DNA of 64,000 bases. It comes from Diplolepis rosae (lineage: Eukaryota; Arthropoda; Insecta; Hymenoptera; Diplolepididae). The translations under genes were made by a program, and so were the position numbers. Within the stretch, counting starts at the first letter, position 1, and each line of letters opens with the position of its first letter. The stretch is from contig JAPYXD010000741.1 in the NCBI GenBank assembly GCA_030998225.1, positions 1,488,001 to 1,552,000 of the forward strand, given 5' to 3'. The notes under the pieces were generated by a model, which was not told the DNA's origin, ran no database searches, and was given only the letters and a program-made list of their open reading frames with translations. Shown in pieces: positions 44,941 through 56,210 of this stretch.

Positions 44941-47854
44941 GCCGGTCCCTACTTTCCCCCACTCTCCCTTTTTCGCGCCGGAGAGGAGAAACTTGGAGCA
45001 ACATGGGCTCGCTGTGAGGGGCGTGCGGGAGCGGTAGAGTGAAGCAGGAAGAAGAAAGTCTAGCATGATTTCGCCAGAGTTGGAATAATTTTTACAATAA
45101 TCAATGGCTATCGAGGAGTTTTCGAGAATTAATCGAGGGTTTTGAAATTTTTTTAAAATGACAAATTATAAAGTTTAGCATTAGGAACTAATGAGAGACA
45201 GGAATAGCTACTTGAGAACCAAATTGGATGAATTTAGAGCAATTACTTTAGTTACAGTCAAGGATTTATGTGATCATCAATTGCAACTTGGAATGATTTT
45301 CATGAATAAATTTCTTAGTTTTCTAAATTCCGAAGACTATTTCAATTTTTTCTATATGTAAATATAATTACTTTAAATTATATAGATTTAGTTTTAAAAT
45401 GCTTAAAAACTCAGGGCATTTTACAATTGGAATTGTTTGCATTAAAAAATGTTGTAAAGAGAAACCATTATAATTATTTGCAGATCTTTTCATTTGAATT
45501 TTCCCAACTTATTCAATTTAAAATTGGAAATATTACTAATTGAGCTTTTTTCAATACCTCATTATTTTTCAATCTGACCACTTATAATTTTCTCGTCAGC
45601 TTTTAATTAATTACTTTTGAAAAGCACTTATAGCCTAAAAAAGGCATTAAATATTTTTAAAATTTGCAATTCAAACGATTTTAAAACTTTCATTTTCAGA
45701 TCATTGTATCATTAATTTATCTTATTTATATTGTACTTTTGTGACATTTTAATATATGTAATTTAATTTTCATTTGCAATATTGTAAGAGTATTGGATCT
45801 AAATTCTAAACTCAGAATTCCAATTTCTCATTTCGACCAAAAGTATTGACAGTAACAATTTTTCCCTTCATAGATGTACTTTATTACCTATGGTTTAGGT
45901 AAGAAAGAATTAAAGGGTTATATATTGTCAGAAAATAGAATTAAAAGAAACGTAATTATGACAGAATTTATCAGCCCAGTGCTACTCCTCTAGAGGCCTG
46001 TGGAATAAAAGTTGGCTGAGAGTTGGATCACGGCCACCAGGCGAAATGGTGGCGCTGATTACCTGTAGGGCCGTCTTGCTTTCAAATACATGGCAAAATG
46101 TAAATATTTATGTTTTTTCAAAATTTGAACTGCCTTTTCGTGTTTTTTTTTAATGAAAAATAAAGTTAAATGTTTTTGGCATATAATAATACAAAATATA
46201 TGAGGAAAAAAGTGAAATATATTGATTTTCTGAACGATCAAGTAGGGGTCAAAGAAATAAGAAAAATTTGTCCCAGTTAATAAATTGAATAAAATAAATA
46301 TAAAATACGAAGTAATCACAATAAAATTTTGATTAATTAAATAATTAATATAATTAGTCAACTAATTCATTTTAGAATTTTAGTGCAATGATTATAAGTT
46401 ATAATCAAATATAAATACATTTATTTGTGCAAATAAACATTAATATTAAGTTTTTCATATATTTCAAGTATGTCATAGTAATTGGGAGAAGTAAATAAAA
46501 GTGTGGAAATTGTTAGTTTTTAAAATCAAAATTCTTAATTAGTTATTGCATTTTTTTAAACTGTAGTTGTAAAGTAACTGACTCAACTGTTCATTAAAAT
46601 TTATTTAACATGATGAACTATTTTTACTAACACAAATTATATTTTGCAATTATAAAAATATCAATAAACAAGAGACATTAGGCATGTATATAGGATTAAT
46701 AATAAATAATAAGGCAATATTATATATAGAATAAATGCAAGAAGTATTTCAACACTAATATTATGAAAAAAGTAATTATCAGATTGTGAATAAAACATAA
46801 CAATAAAAAGTTTATCACAATTCTTTTAAATCGAGTCGTTCGTCCATAAACATTGTTTATTCTATTCCTTTTACTTCAAAGGTTTCAAATACCTACCGTT
46901 CCAAAACAATTCCGTCAGGACCAATAATTGTTCTTTCGCGCATGATGTCACTTTCAGCAAAATGTTTGTTTTACATCCTTACACCAAGAAAACTATTCAC
47001 TTTACTTTTGCAACAAAAAACACGACAATCACACTACTTAATATCAAAAAACCGCGAATCTTTACTGTTTTGCCATGCATTTGACAGTTTGTCGGCCCTA
47101 AATCTTATCAACGCCGCGCTCGGTCGCTTTAAGTACTAATGCGCTCGCCAGTCAAAAGTCAGCCCACTTTTAGTTTTAAGTTACAGAGGGCTGGAATTTA
47201 TCAAGTAAGAATGATGATTATTTTTAAAAAATTTTTAAAAGTACAATTAATTAACATTTTGAATTTACAATATTCAAAATGAATTGAGTGAAATCAAAGA
47301 AAGTTAAAAAATAAAACTACTGGAATACAACAGGTTATGAACCTAACCTCAAATTTTGCATTTAAACTCTAATAACAAATAGTTTCAAATAAATAGTCCT
47401 TGCAGATCACACACTCGAAAGAATTATTTAACATTTCCTGAAATTCATAAAATTTATGTCACGTCATCAACATTATTTAAGACTTTTTACAAAATTTGTT
47501 AGGTGTTAAATTTTGTAAACAGAAGTCGCCGAGCAGGAACGCTTGCTTTTACCTTAGTTCGTATATGCTATACATAGACAAAATAAGAAGAGAGCCGAAG
47601 TTTCCCGAAGATTTGAGAGCATCTCCGAGTTTTAGAATTCAGAAGAGAAGTCGGTTCCGCGCGCAACTAAACTTACAGTTCCTACTTTATTCACACGGAC
47701 CTCAGGGGGTTCCAACTCCGCCGAAATCATGCTAGAGTTTCTTCTCTCCGCTTCTCTCTAACGCTCCCGCACGCCCCTCACAGCGAGCCCATATTGCTCC
47801 AAGTTTCTCCTCTCCGGCGCAAAAAGAAGGGAGTGGGGGCAACTAGGGACCGGC
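44941..47854. mobile_element. 2.9-kb element with ~150-bp GC-rich TIRs
   Basis: Inverted ends (44941 to about 45095 and about 47715-47854) start GCCGGTCCCTA and share GCGCCGGAGAGGAGAAACTT and GAGGGGCGTGCGGGAGCG. The interior is strongly AT-rich (about 45100-47180) with no coding signal, in sharp contrast to the ends. No target duplication was recognised. Confidence 0.7.
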
Positions 47855-47964
47855 CTTACCACATGAGCCAACGACAAAGCAGACCAACGATATAGGACGC
47901 CCACGCAAAAAGGGAGGCAGGGACAAATGATGATCTCATCGGGAGTATTCGCTTATAAAGTCAG

Positions 47965-48330
47965 AAATTGACCCGACTACTGATGTCCTGGGAAAATTTA
48001 TAAATTAGCCCAATTTCCGCAGTCCTGAAGCACCTTACGACATCCTATACGTACGGGACGTAAATCGGTGAGTTATCGCATGTTATGAAATTTTACAAAA
48101 CTGCCCTAAATTGACGAAATAACTTTCGGTAACCATCCAATTTTGCTCTAGGGTCTTCTTATGTGGGAATCACGTAAAATAAAAATCTTGTCATGTGCAA
48201 AAATTTTGTAACATCACATTATAATCTATTGGAGCTGCCACGAAACTTTAAAACAAGATCTTTACAGTGATGGCTGAATTTTAAAAGAAAAAATATATAT
48301 TCCGCGTATCATAATTAAACACTTTATTCA
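47965..48330 (-). repeat. Dispersed repeat, uninterrupted copy
   Basis: The inverse of 41770-41930 plus 42468-42660. It serves as the empty-site reference for the insertion at 41931-42459. Confidence 0.82.
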
Positions 48331-49334
48331 CCAAAAGAATAATTTAATAAAAAGAATAATTGTATGTACATAGTAAAAAAGCGTATAAAAAAGATTTCTG
48401 CGAGTATTCAACATGGAATTGACTTATTTGACGGCATGTACTGAAAATACTAAAAATATAATAATATAATAATAAAAATATCTATGCTTTCCAGGTGAAT
48501 TTTTGAATATTTCCAGAAAAAAATAAAAGTTTTGATGATAAATACATACTGATTAATTGTAATTATATAACATTTTCATACATATTGTTTGAAAAGGGAG
48601 AATGTTACATATCGACAATAATGTGTGAAATATCAAAATTTCCAAAAAAAACGTATGCAATTTTAATGTTCAATAACCGACTCTACTCCAAAATATTGAA
48701 AACTCCAGATTGGAAAAATTAAATATTAAACTTTTCATTTCAAATACTGTAAAATTACACAATTGAGTAATTTTTCACTAATTGACCGATTATTTTCTCA
48801 TTAATTTGTGATAAAAGCCATCAAACTCATTGATTACTGTTTCAAACTAGAGCGCACTTCATTCCGTAGTAGTGGAGGAAGAGGGGTCGATCGTCTGCTC
48901 GTTATGGGGAACCGTGACGCGCTCGTAAAAGGCAGGCCTTGTTACAGGGAATCTTGTTATAGAAAATCTCGAGTGTAAGTTGATTTCAGTCATACTTAAT
49001 GCTATTAAATCCTAATTGTAAGACATTTTGCTTCATTTTCTAAATCAAATCTATTTTGCATGTGTTGAAGAATTAGCTTATGTTTATTTTGTATATAAGC
49101 ACAGTAGCCATCTTGCAAACGTAAATTACATGCATAAAACTACGGACGTAAGTTACGTACGTAATTTACATGTAAAATACTACTCAACTTACCTAAGGTA
49201 TATTACTTACACAACCCTGATCCTTTCCTAGAGGATCCTTATATACAAGAAGATATAAGCACTCCATAACCCTATCGTGCTAGACAGAGTAGTACCGAGT
49301 TTTATAACTTATTTTGGACATATAAGCACAAATT
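48331..49334. other. No gene recognised
   Basis: AT-rich sequence; a short GC-richer stretch near 48850-48970 shows no coding support. Confidence 0.4.
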
Positions 49335-49990
49335 TATATAAGGGACCATTACCGAAGTCCTCGGGTGAAGGTTTCAGTTATGTTTCGTAGAAAATCTCTT
49401 GCCATGTGCCAAACTACTGGGGAAGCTACCCGCTACTCAAGACGCCATCCTAGCGGTGTACGAACATTTCCACGACTCAGCCCTGCTCAGGACTGCAGGC
49501 ATGTTCCAGATGCAAGTACGGGCCACAGATAAACCCGAATAGACCACGCGACCAGGCCAAGAATCGATATAGCGATAGAAAGAGAAAGCTCCATACAGGA
49601 CCCCTTTATCCTTGTCTAATGGTTCATGCGCGCGGCACGCAATATACTGCGAGGCATCGAGTCAGTTGTACCTATATGTTAGTACTAATTTGTATATTTC
49701 TGATTAGACTAGGACAGAGGGGTCCCTTATGCAGTTTTCTCTTTCTATCGCTGTATGGCATTCACCAACAGGCCACCTCCGTTACTCGCGCGGTCTGTTC
49801 TGATATGACTATGGTACGGGCTGGAATATGGATATATTTGGTCAACGATGCAACCCTGTTTTAGGCACTAGGCAGGTTCCAGTTGTGAACAGGGGTTTCT
49901 AATTTGATAAATAAAGTTTTGAGGACCCACTGTATGGTTAAGACAAAATAGCCGACATAGTGAATCTCTCTGAGTTTTACGTCGTGAAGT
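49335..49990 (+). repeat. Retroelement leader-like repeat, copy with a small MITE
   Basis: It matches the two halves at 38888-39035 and 40364-40700 (CTTGCCATGTGCCAAACTAC; CACTAGGCAGGTTCCAGTTG). The ATG-led start seen at 40644 is mutated here. The copy is interrupted at 49570-49753. Confidence 0.75.
49570..49753. mobile_element. 184-bp TA-flanked MITE
   Basis: Inverted ends (T/C)AGCGATAGAAAGAGAAA, with TA at 49568-49569 and 49754-49755, and inner arms CAGGACCCCTTTATCCTTGT / ACAGAGGGGTCCC. The left terminal base is mutated. Confidence 0.8.
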
Positions 49991-50327
49991 TGGAAAACCT
50001 CGAGCCCATGTGACGGCGAACGAGTGTGGACCCGCCTTGTCGTAATGCTAATGACGGAGACTAGGCCGCGCAGACGTAATGTATAGATGGCGGACTGCGC
50101 TGCGTACAACTGTTCAAGTGAACTATCATTTTATGTGCAAGTTTAGTGCACATGCATGGATACGTAAGTTGTTTAAATGTGTTGCAGAGAATATAATTAA
50201 AAGGAAATTGAAGATTAAATCTTGGTTTTTTCGTAATGAGAAAAATAAAAAATTGAAGATATATGTTGATGTTGGTAATTGGCTTTAGGGTCCAAGGTTG
50301 ATAAAAACTCAGAGTTTTACATAATCA

Positions 50328-50359
50328 GACGTTTCGGCTCTGATCGGAGCCCTCATCAG
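50328..50359 (-). ncRNA. Hammerhead ribozyme core, left copy
   Basis: The minus strand reads CTGATGA, stem II GGCTC/GAGCC with a 6-base loop, then GAAAC and GTC. This is the same core as in the right copy. Confidence 0.78.
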
Positions 50360-50654
50360 TGATTTATTTAAATCTAAAAATACAGAAAAAGGTTTTGCTA
50401 ACATAGGATATCTTGTATAAAAAATTTTTTGTAAAAATTTAACAAGTAATTATCATTATATTTTTACATGTAGGTAAATAAATTTTGATATTACTTTAAG
50501 GTAAATATTTCATTCACATAACCTAACAAACTGGATACCAGAAAGCATTTTTTGGAAGGTTGGAATTAAGTGTCTAAATATAAAAAAATATATTTTTAAT
50601 TGACATTCGTGCATGGAATTGTAGATTGAAATTTTTGTGGTGTAGTTTTTAATA

Positions 50655-50960
50655 CAATATATATACATACATACATACATACATAACCACACATACATAC
50701 ATATATATATACATATACACACATACATACACATATATATATATATATACATACATACACATACACATATACATACACATATATATATACACATATATAC
50801 ATATATATACACACACACATACACACACATACACACATACATATCACGCATGCAAGATATACATATATACATGTACAATATACAATACACATATACCATA
50901 TAATATGCATACGTACATACACACATGCATACATACATATTACATGCATATAACATTGTA
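50655..50960. repeat. ACAT/TATG microsatellite, left arm
   Basis: Imperfect (ACAT)n and (AT)n with interruptions, in the Penelope-like 3' UTR. The Met/Tyr/Cys/Val/Ile-rich ORFs over it are repeat translations and not genes. Confidence 0.9.
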
Positions 50961-52161
50961 TGTGCCACACATATAAAATATTTTCAAATTCTTTAAATAT
51001 TATTTCTTTTGGTATGAAGTGCAATCTGTAAATTTTATTTAATTTAACATTTTTTTCTTTGGCATATTCAGAATGTACACAAAAAGGCCATAAATTTTCA
51101 TATAATATTGCACATAAAGTTTTCTTTGGTTTGAGTCTAGATCTGAAATTACCTATGTAAATATTTCTTTGGTGTAAAGCAATGAGAATAGCACTGTGTA
51201 AAATACAGTTTTTTGGGAGTAGATTGCCGATTTTTTGGTTTGACAAGTAGATGTAAGAAAAAATATTGTAAAAAATTATAAATTGAAAAAATTTTTTTAC
51301 ATAAATAAAGGTATGAAAAGACGTAGAGAGCCGCGGAAAAAAAATTCTAGGAGTAATTTTATCGAAATCTAATAGTAATGTCTTAGTGTTTAATGTGTAG
51401 TACTTTCAAATGTGTAGGTATGGTATTTTTTATTATTAAATTTGTGCACAATTCTATCCAAATTTTTAAATCCTATCACAGACTATATATAGAGTAAAAA
51501 GGAGGACTAACCTTGATTAAAATTACGATTTTTTGTATAAATGTTATTATCCAGTTTTTTCTTTTTCCGTTTTTTGGGAAGACACATAACTTAGACTGCA
51601 CGCACTTCTCCCCTGGGAGGTTGACTCGTAAACTGAGTTATGTTTTGGTTTTTAGGCATGCATATTGGGATGAGAGTGGAGGGTAAGATTTTTTCCCCTT
51701 TAGGGATTTTTTGGAGAAAGAAAAGGATGTGCTGGAGATGGCTGGACTGTTAGGACAATGAGAAGACCATAAATTGTAACCGGAGACATAAAGGTTTCGT
51801 CGGCATATTTTGAGTGTTTTCAGAAAGTATGTGTATTTATGTATTTCAGGATTTTTTAATATTATGAATTTTGAATGGAGTTAGGCTTGGTTGTTTAAGA
51901 GAGGGAGATAAAAAACTGATAAATTTTCTGTATCAGTCCTTTGATTTACAGAATGTAAGGTACTGGCTATGTGGGTCATTTCTAGAATCATGCGTTTTTT
52001 GTAGTTATCCGATCTGTCTATTATTGTGACTTCATCAAAATTAAATTTGTGATCTTGGTGCCATGCGTGTTTCGTTAAGGCAGTCCATTTTTCTGGAGGG
52101 TTAAAGACATCTTTTTTATGCTCATGGATTCTGGTGGTCCCAAATTCAACCACACGTAAAC

Positions 52162-53334
52162 ATGCCCTGGTACCAATTTGAAAAAGGTATCAGAACATGT
52201 TCCACAAACTCAGCATTCAATTTCCAAGGTATGTTCTTCAAACAAAAATCTGGTTTTCCAATGGGTTCCCCACTCTCCCCTATAGCCGCCGATATCGTCA
52301 TGGACGACCTCGAGAAGAAATGCATAGATTCTCTCCCATTTAAAGTCCCATTTTACTTCAGATATGTGGACGACATATTAACAGCGGTACCAGTCAACGA
52401 AATCGACACAATAAAAAATACATTCAACAGCCATAACCATAAAATACAATTCACAATAGAAGAAGAATCGGAAAACAAAATCTGTTTTCTTGATGTTCTC
52501 GTTATTAGAGACGGAGAAAACATAAAAACCAACTGGTACCAGAAACCAACATGGTCCGGCCGCCTTCTCAATTTTCATTCACATCACCCGCTCAAATACA
52601 AAATCAACATAATTAATAATTTAGTCGACAGAGGCATTACTCTAGCACACAAAAGCTTTCACACAAAAAACATTCAAAAAATAAAAATGACTTTGATTAA
52701 AAATAATTACCCACGAAAAATCATCAATTCAACGATTCAAAAAAGACTAAATTACCTCTTGAAAAAAGCCTCTGTTACCAACGCACACACAAAAAAAGTA
52801 CCCAAGGACGACACAATCACAGACACACACTCCAATACGGCAGGTCAACTTTCAAAGTACATACCATTACCTTACGTACAAGGACTCACTGAAAAAATTT
52901 CGGGTATCCTAAAACCATTTAATATAAAAATAGCTCCCCGTAATATCAACGACCTATCACACCTTTTCAAATCAGCCAAGGACCCAATCTCGTTGCTTGA
53001 TGCCGCTGATGTCGTCTACAATATACCTTGCTCAGATTGTAAAGCTACTTATATAGGCACGACCAAACGCCCCTTAAAAACCAGAATCCATGAGCATAAA
53101 AAAGATGTCTTTAACCCTCCAGAAAAATGGACTGCCTTAACGAAACACGCATGGCACCAAGATCACAAATTTAATTTTGATGAACTCACAATAATAGACA
53201 GATCGGATAACTACAAAAAACGCATGATTCTAGAAATGACCCACATAGCCAGTACCTTACATTCTGTAAATCAAAGGACTGATACAGAAAATTTATCAGT
53301 TTTTTATCTCCCTCTCTTAAACAACCAAGCCTAA
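52162..53334 (+). CDS. Penelope-like reverse transcriptase with GIY-YIG endonuclease, 5'-truncated
   Basis: Penelope-like proteins copy RNA by target-primed reverse transcription, using a GIY-YIG nuclease to nick DNA. The 390-residue frame shows RT motifs KSGFPMGSPLSPIAADIVM (about residues 30-50) and FYFRYVDDILTAV (the YVDD catalytic motif, about residues 68-80). The GIY-YIG signature follows near residue 290-320 as VVYNIPCSDCKATYIGTTKR and then LKTRIHEHKK. The N-terminal RT fingers, including the first catalytic aspartate motif, are missing: family members are roughly twice as long, so the copy is truncated at about 52150. The remaining frame has no stop and ends at TAA 53332-53334. ATG 52162 is only the first Met after the truncation. 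Confidence 0.92.
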   Translation: MPWYQFEKGIRTCSTNSAFNFQGMFFKQKSGFPMGSPLSPIAADIVMDDLEKKCIDSLPFKVPFYFRYVDDILTAVPVNEIDTIKNTFNSHNHKIQFTIEEESENKICFLDVLVIRDGENIKTNWYQKPTWSGRLLNFHSHHPLKYKINIINNLVDRGITLAHKSFHTKNIQKIKMTLIKNNYPRKIINSTIQKRLNYLLKKASVTNAHTKKVPKDDTITDTHSNTAGQLSKYIPLPYVQGLTEKISGILKPFNIKIAPRNINDLSHLFKSAKDPISLLDAADVVYNIPCSDCKATYIGTTKRPLKTRIHEHKKDVFNPPEKWTALTKHAWHQDHKFNFDELTIIDRSDNYKKRMILEMTHIASTLHSVNQRTDTENLSVFYLPLLNNQA

Positions 53335-54986
53335 CTCCATTCAAAATTCATAATATTAAAAAATCCTGAAATACATAAATACACATACTTTCTGAAAACA
53401 CTCAAAATATGCCGACGAAACCTTTATGTCTCCGGTTACAATTTATGGTCTTCTCATTGTCCTAACAGTCCAGCCATCTCCAGCACATCCTTTTCTTTCT
53501 CCAAAAAAAATCCCTAAAGGGGAAAAAATCTTACCCTCCACTCTCATCCCAATATGCATGCCTAAAAACCAAAACATAACTCAGTTTACGAGTCAACCTC
53601 CCAGGGGAGAAGTGCGTGCAGTCTAAGTTATGTGTCTTCCCAAAAAACGGAAAAAGAAAAAACTGGATAATAACATTTATACAAAAAATCGTAATTTTAA
53701 TCAAGGTTAGTCCTCCTTTTTACTCTATATATAGTCTGTGATAGGATTTAAAAATTTGGATAGAATTGTGCACAAATTTAATAATAAAAAATACCATACC
53801 TACACATTTGAAAGTACTACACATTAAACACTAAGACATTACTATTAGATTTCGATAAAATTACTCCTAGAATTTTTTTTCCGCGGCTCTCTACGTCTTT
53901 TCATACCTTTATTTATGTAAAAAAATTTTTTCAATTTATAATTTTTTACAATATTTTTTCTTACATCTACTTGTCAAACCAAAAAATCGGCAATCTACTC
54001 CCAAAAAACTGTATTTTACACAGTGCTATTCTCATTGCTTTACACCAAAGAAATATTTACATAGGTAATTTCAGATCTAGACTCAAACCAAAGAAAACTT
54101 TATGTGCAATATTATATGAAAATTTATGGCCTTTTTGTGTACATTCTGAATATGCCAAAGAAAAAAATGTTAAATTAAATAAAATTTACAGATTGCACTT
54201 CATACCAAAAGAAATAATATTTAAAGAATTCGAAAATATTTTATATGTGTGGCACATACAATGTTATATGCATGTAATATGTATGTATGCATGTGTGTAT
54301 GTACGTATGCATATTATATGGTATATGTGTATTGTATATTGTACATGTATATATGTATATCTTGCATGCGTGATATGTATGTGTGTATGTGTGTGTATGT
54401 GTATGTATTTATGTATATATATGTGTATATATGTGTATATGTGTATATGTGTATGTATGTGTGTATGTATGTATGTATGTATATATATATGTATATATGT
54501 ATATGTGTGTGTGTATGTGTGTATGCATATATATATATATGTATGTATGTGTGGTTATGTATGTATGTATGTATATATATTGTATTAAAAACTACACCAC
54601 AGAAATTTCAATCTACAATTCCATGCACGAATGTCAATTAAAAATATATTTTTTTATATTTAGACACTTAATTCCAACCTTCCAAAAAATGCTTTCTGGT
54701 ATCCAGTTTGTTAGGTTATGTGAATGAAATATTTACCTTAAAGTAATATCAAAATTTATTTACCTACATGTAAAAATATAATGATAATTACTTGTTAAAT
54801 TTTTACAAAAAATTTTTTATACAAGATATCCTATGTTAGCAAAACCTTTTTCTGTATTTTTAGATTTAAATAAATCACTGATGAGGGCTCCGATCAGAGC
54901 CGAAACGTCTGATTATGTAAAACTCTGAGTTTTTATCAACCTTGGACCCTAAAGCCAATTACCAACATCAACATATATCTTCAATT
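53335..54986 (+). other. Penelope-like 3' UTR, right copy
   Basis: About 1.65 kb, including a microsatellite at 54270-54590 (TATG/TGTA units). The ORFs at 53971-54727 run through the repeat and give low-complexity peptides. The first part (SNQKIGNLLPKNCILHSAIL) is open and identical in both arms, which simply reflects the copied sequence. Confidence 0.8.
54878..54909 (+). ncRNA. Hammerhead ribozyme core, right copy
   Basis: The sequence reads CTGATGA, stem II GGCTC...GAGCC (loop CGATCA), then GAAAC and GTC. Stem I can form between AATCA just before the core and TGATT just after GTC. Stem III is minimal. Hammerheads of this minimal form are known in Penelope-like elements, where they are thought to cut the transcript near the element's ends. 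Confidence 0.82.
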
Positions 54987-56210
54987 ATTAATTAAGGGTC
55001 AATGTAAGTCCAGAATATGAAAATAAAAAATGTCTGTATTTTGTATTTTTATTTCCAGAAGATGTACAGAAAATTCTTCTATGCAACGAACTACGATCCT
55101 TAAAAGCATGTTATACGTAGATAGATTACTTTTGGTTTTAATGATAAAAAAATTCCCAATATATATTGCTAAAATTTCATCACCTCTACTCGACACAACA
55201 CTAGCCAACGGTAAATTTATCGTTGGAACCGCACCAAACTTCAAAAGAAAAGTATCATTTCTCTTCTGATAGAAATATTTTTCATCTAAATGTCAATAAC
55301 GAACAAAAAATTTTCTTTCTACTGCTTGACGGTATTCTCTAACCTGGAAAAGTAGGAATTGGATTTTCGTCGGGCGATGACAGTTGTAGCGTTCTGAAAG
55401 TCTTAAATGCTCGGAAACTTTCTCGAAAGCACGAGCATATGCTCAATTTTTTTTGCTCCGATTATTTACTTAGCATTTACGAGCATTTAAAATATATCAT
55501 TAAAGTCATTTTCTATTATGCCCCAAGCGTTTTCAATCACTCTTCAGCATTTTTTCAGAGGAAATAGTCTGGTTCGATTAATTCTCCTGTTAGGTCTAAA
55601 TTGTTGCACGTTTAACAAAGTCAGCCCTATCTAACTCCTCCATTTTTGCATGTAACGCGTCTGTAAATATATGACCCCCACATGATAGTCCCTCAAAATC
55701 GCGACGGAGGGCGCAGTTGCGCTTCAGCCTAAATTTAACATCCCTGCCTAAGAAAACCATAGAATCCGGTCCTAAGAAGGGTTCGGAAGGGTTCTAAATG
55801 GATACAAAAATTGTGCGACTATTGGGTTCTACACGGGTTGAAACCAAGTTTTACCCGACCCTAAGAAGGGTTCTAAATGATTTTGAAAATTTTGCGCCAA
55901 TCAGGTTCTACATGGGTGTCAAACAGGTTGTAGGAATGACTTTAAAGGGTTTCATCGGAGTTTTACGCGAGACCTGAAATTGTTCCGCTTATATGCTCTT
56001 AAACGGGTGTAAAGCGGGTCGTACCCGGCCCTAAGAAGGGTTCTGTATGTCCATAACAAGTTTCTATACTGAACCAAACATTGTTACGCTAGGCTATTTT
56101 AGACACGCAGAGCGCACTTGACCAAATTTGTCAATGTATGTCGCCACTATGACCCGTTCAAACCTTGTTAGACGCCCATACTTTCGAATTAAGAGATTCC
56201 TGATACAACC
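54987..56210. other. No gene; degenerate tandem repeat
   Basis: 55740-56060 repeats CCTAAGAAGGGTTCT/G (near 55770, 55860 and 56030) with flanking GGTTCTACAYGGGT text: a decayed tandem array. The rest is unassigned. Confidence 0.5.

Larger units (their letters stand above)
50251..54986 (+). mobile_element. Penelope-like element in a tail-to-tail inverted pair
   Basis: A 4.7-kb palindrome. The left arm 50251-52135 (minus) and the right arm 53080-54986 (+) are about 1.9 kb each and nearly identical outside a microsatellite. The unique spacer 52136-53079 holds most of the RT gene. Each arm carries the 3' end of the endonuclease gene, a long 3' UTR, a hammerhead core and the outer end. Partial inverted copies next to a main copy are typical of Penelope-like insertions. 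The close match of the arms implies a young event. The left copy starts only at the last third of the GIY-YIG domain. Confidence 0.9.

Noticed and set aside
50510..51246. Long Met/Tyr/Cys/Val/Ile-rich ORFs on the minus strand (and on the + strand at 53971-54727)
   Set aside because: Translations of the ACAT/TATG microsatellite in the Penelope-like 3' UTR, open in several frames at once.
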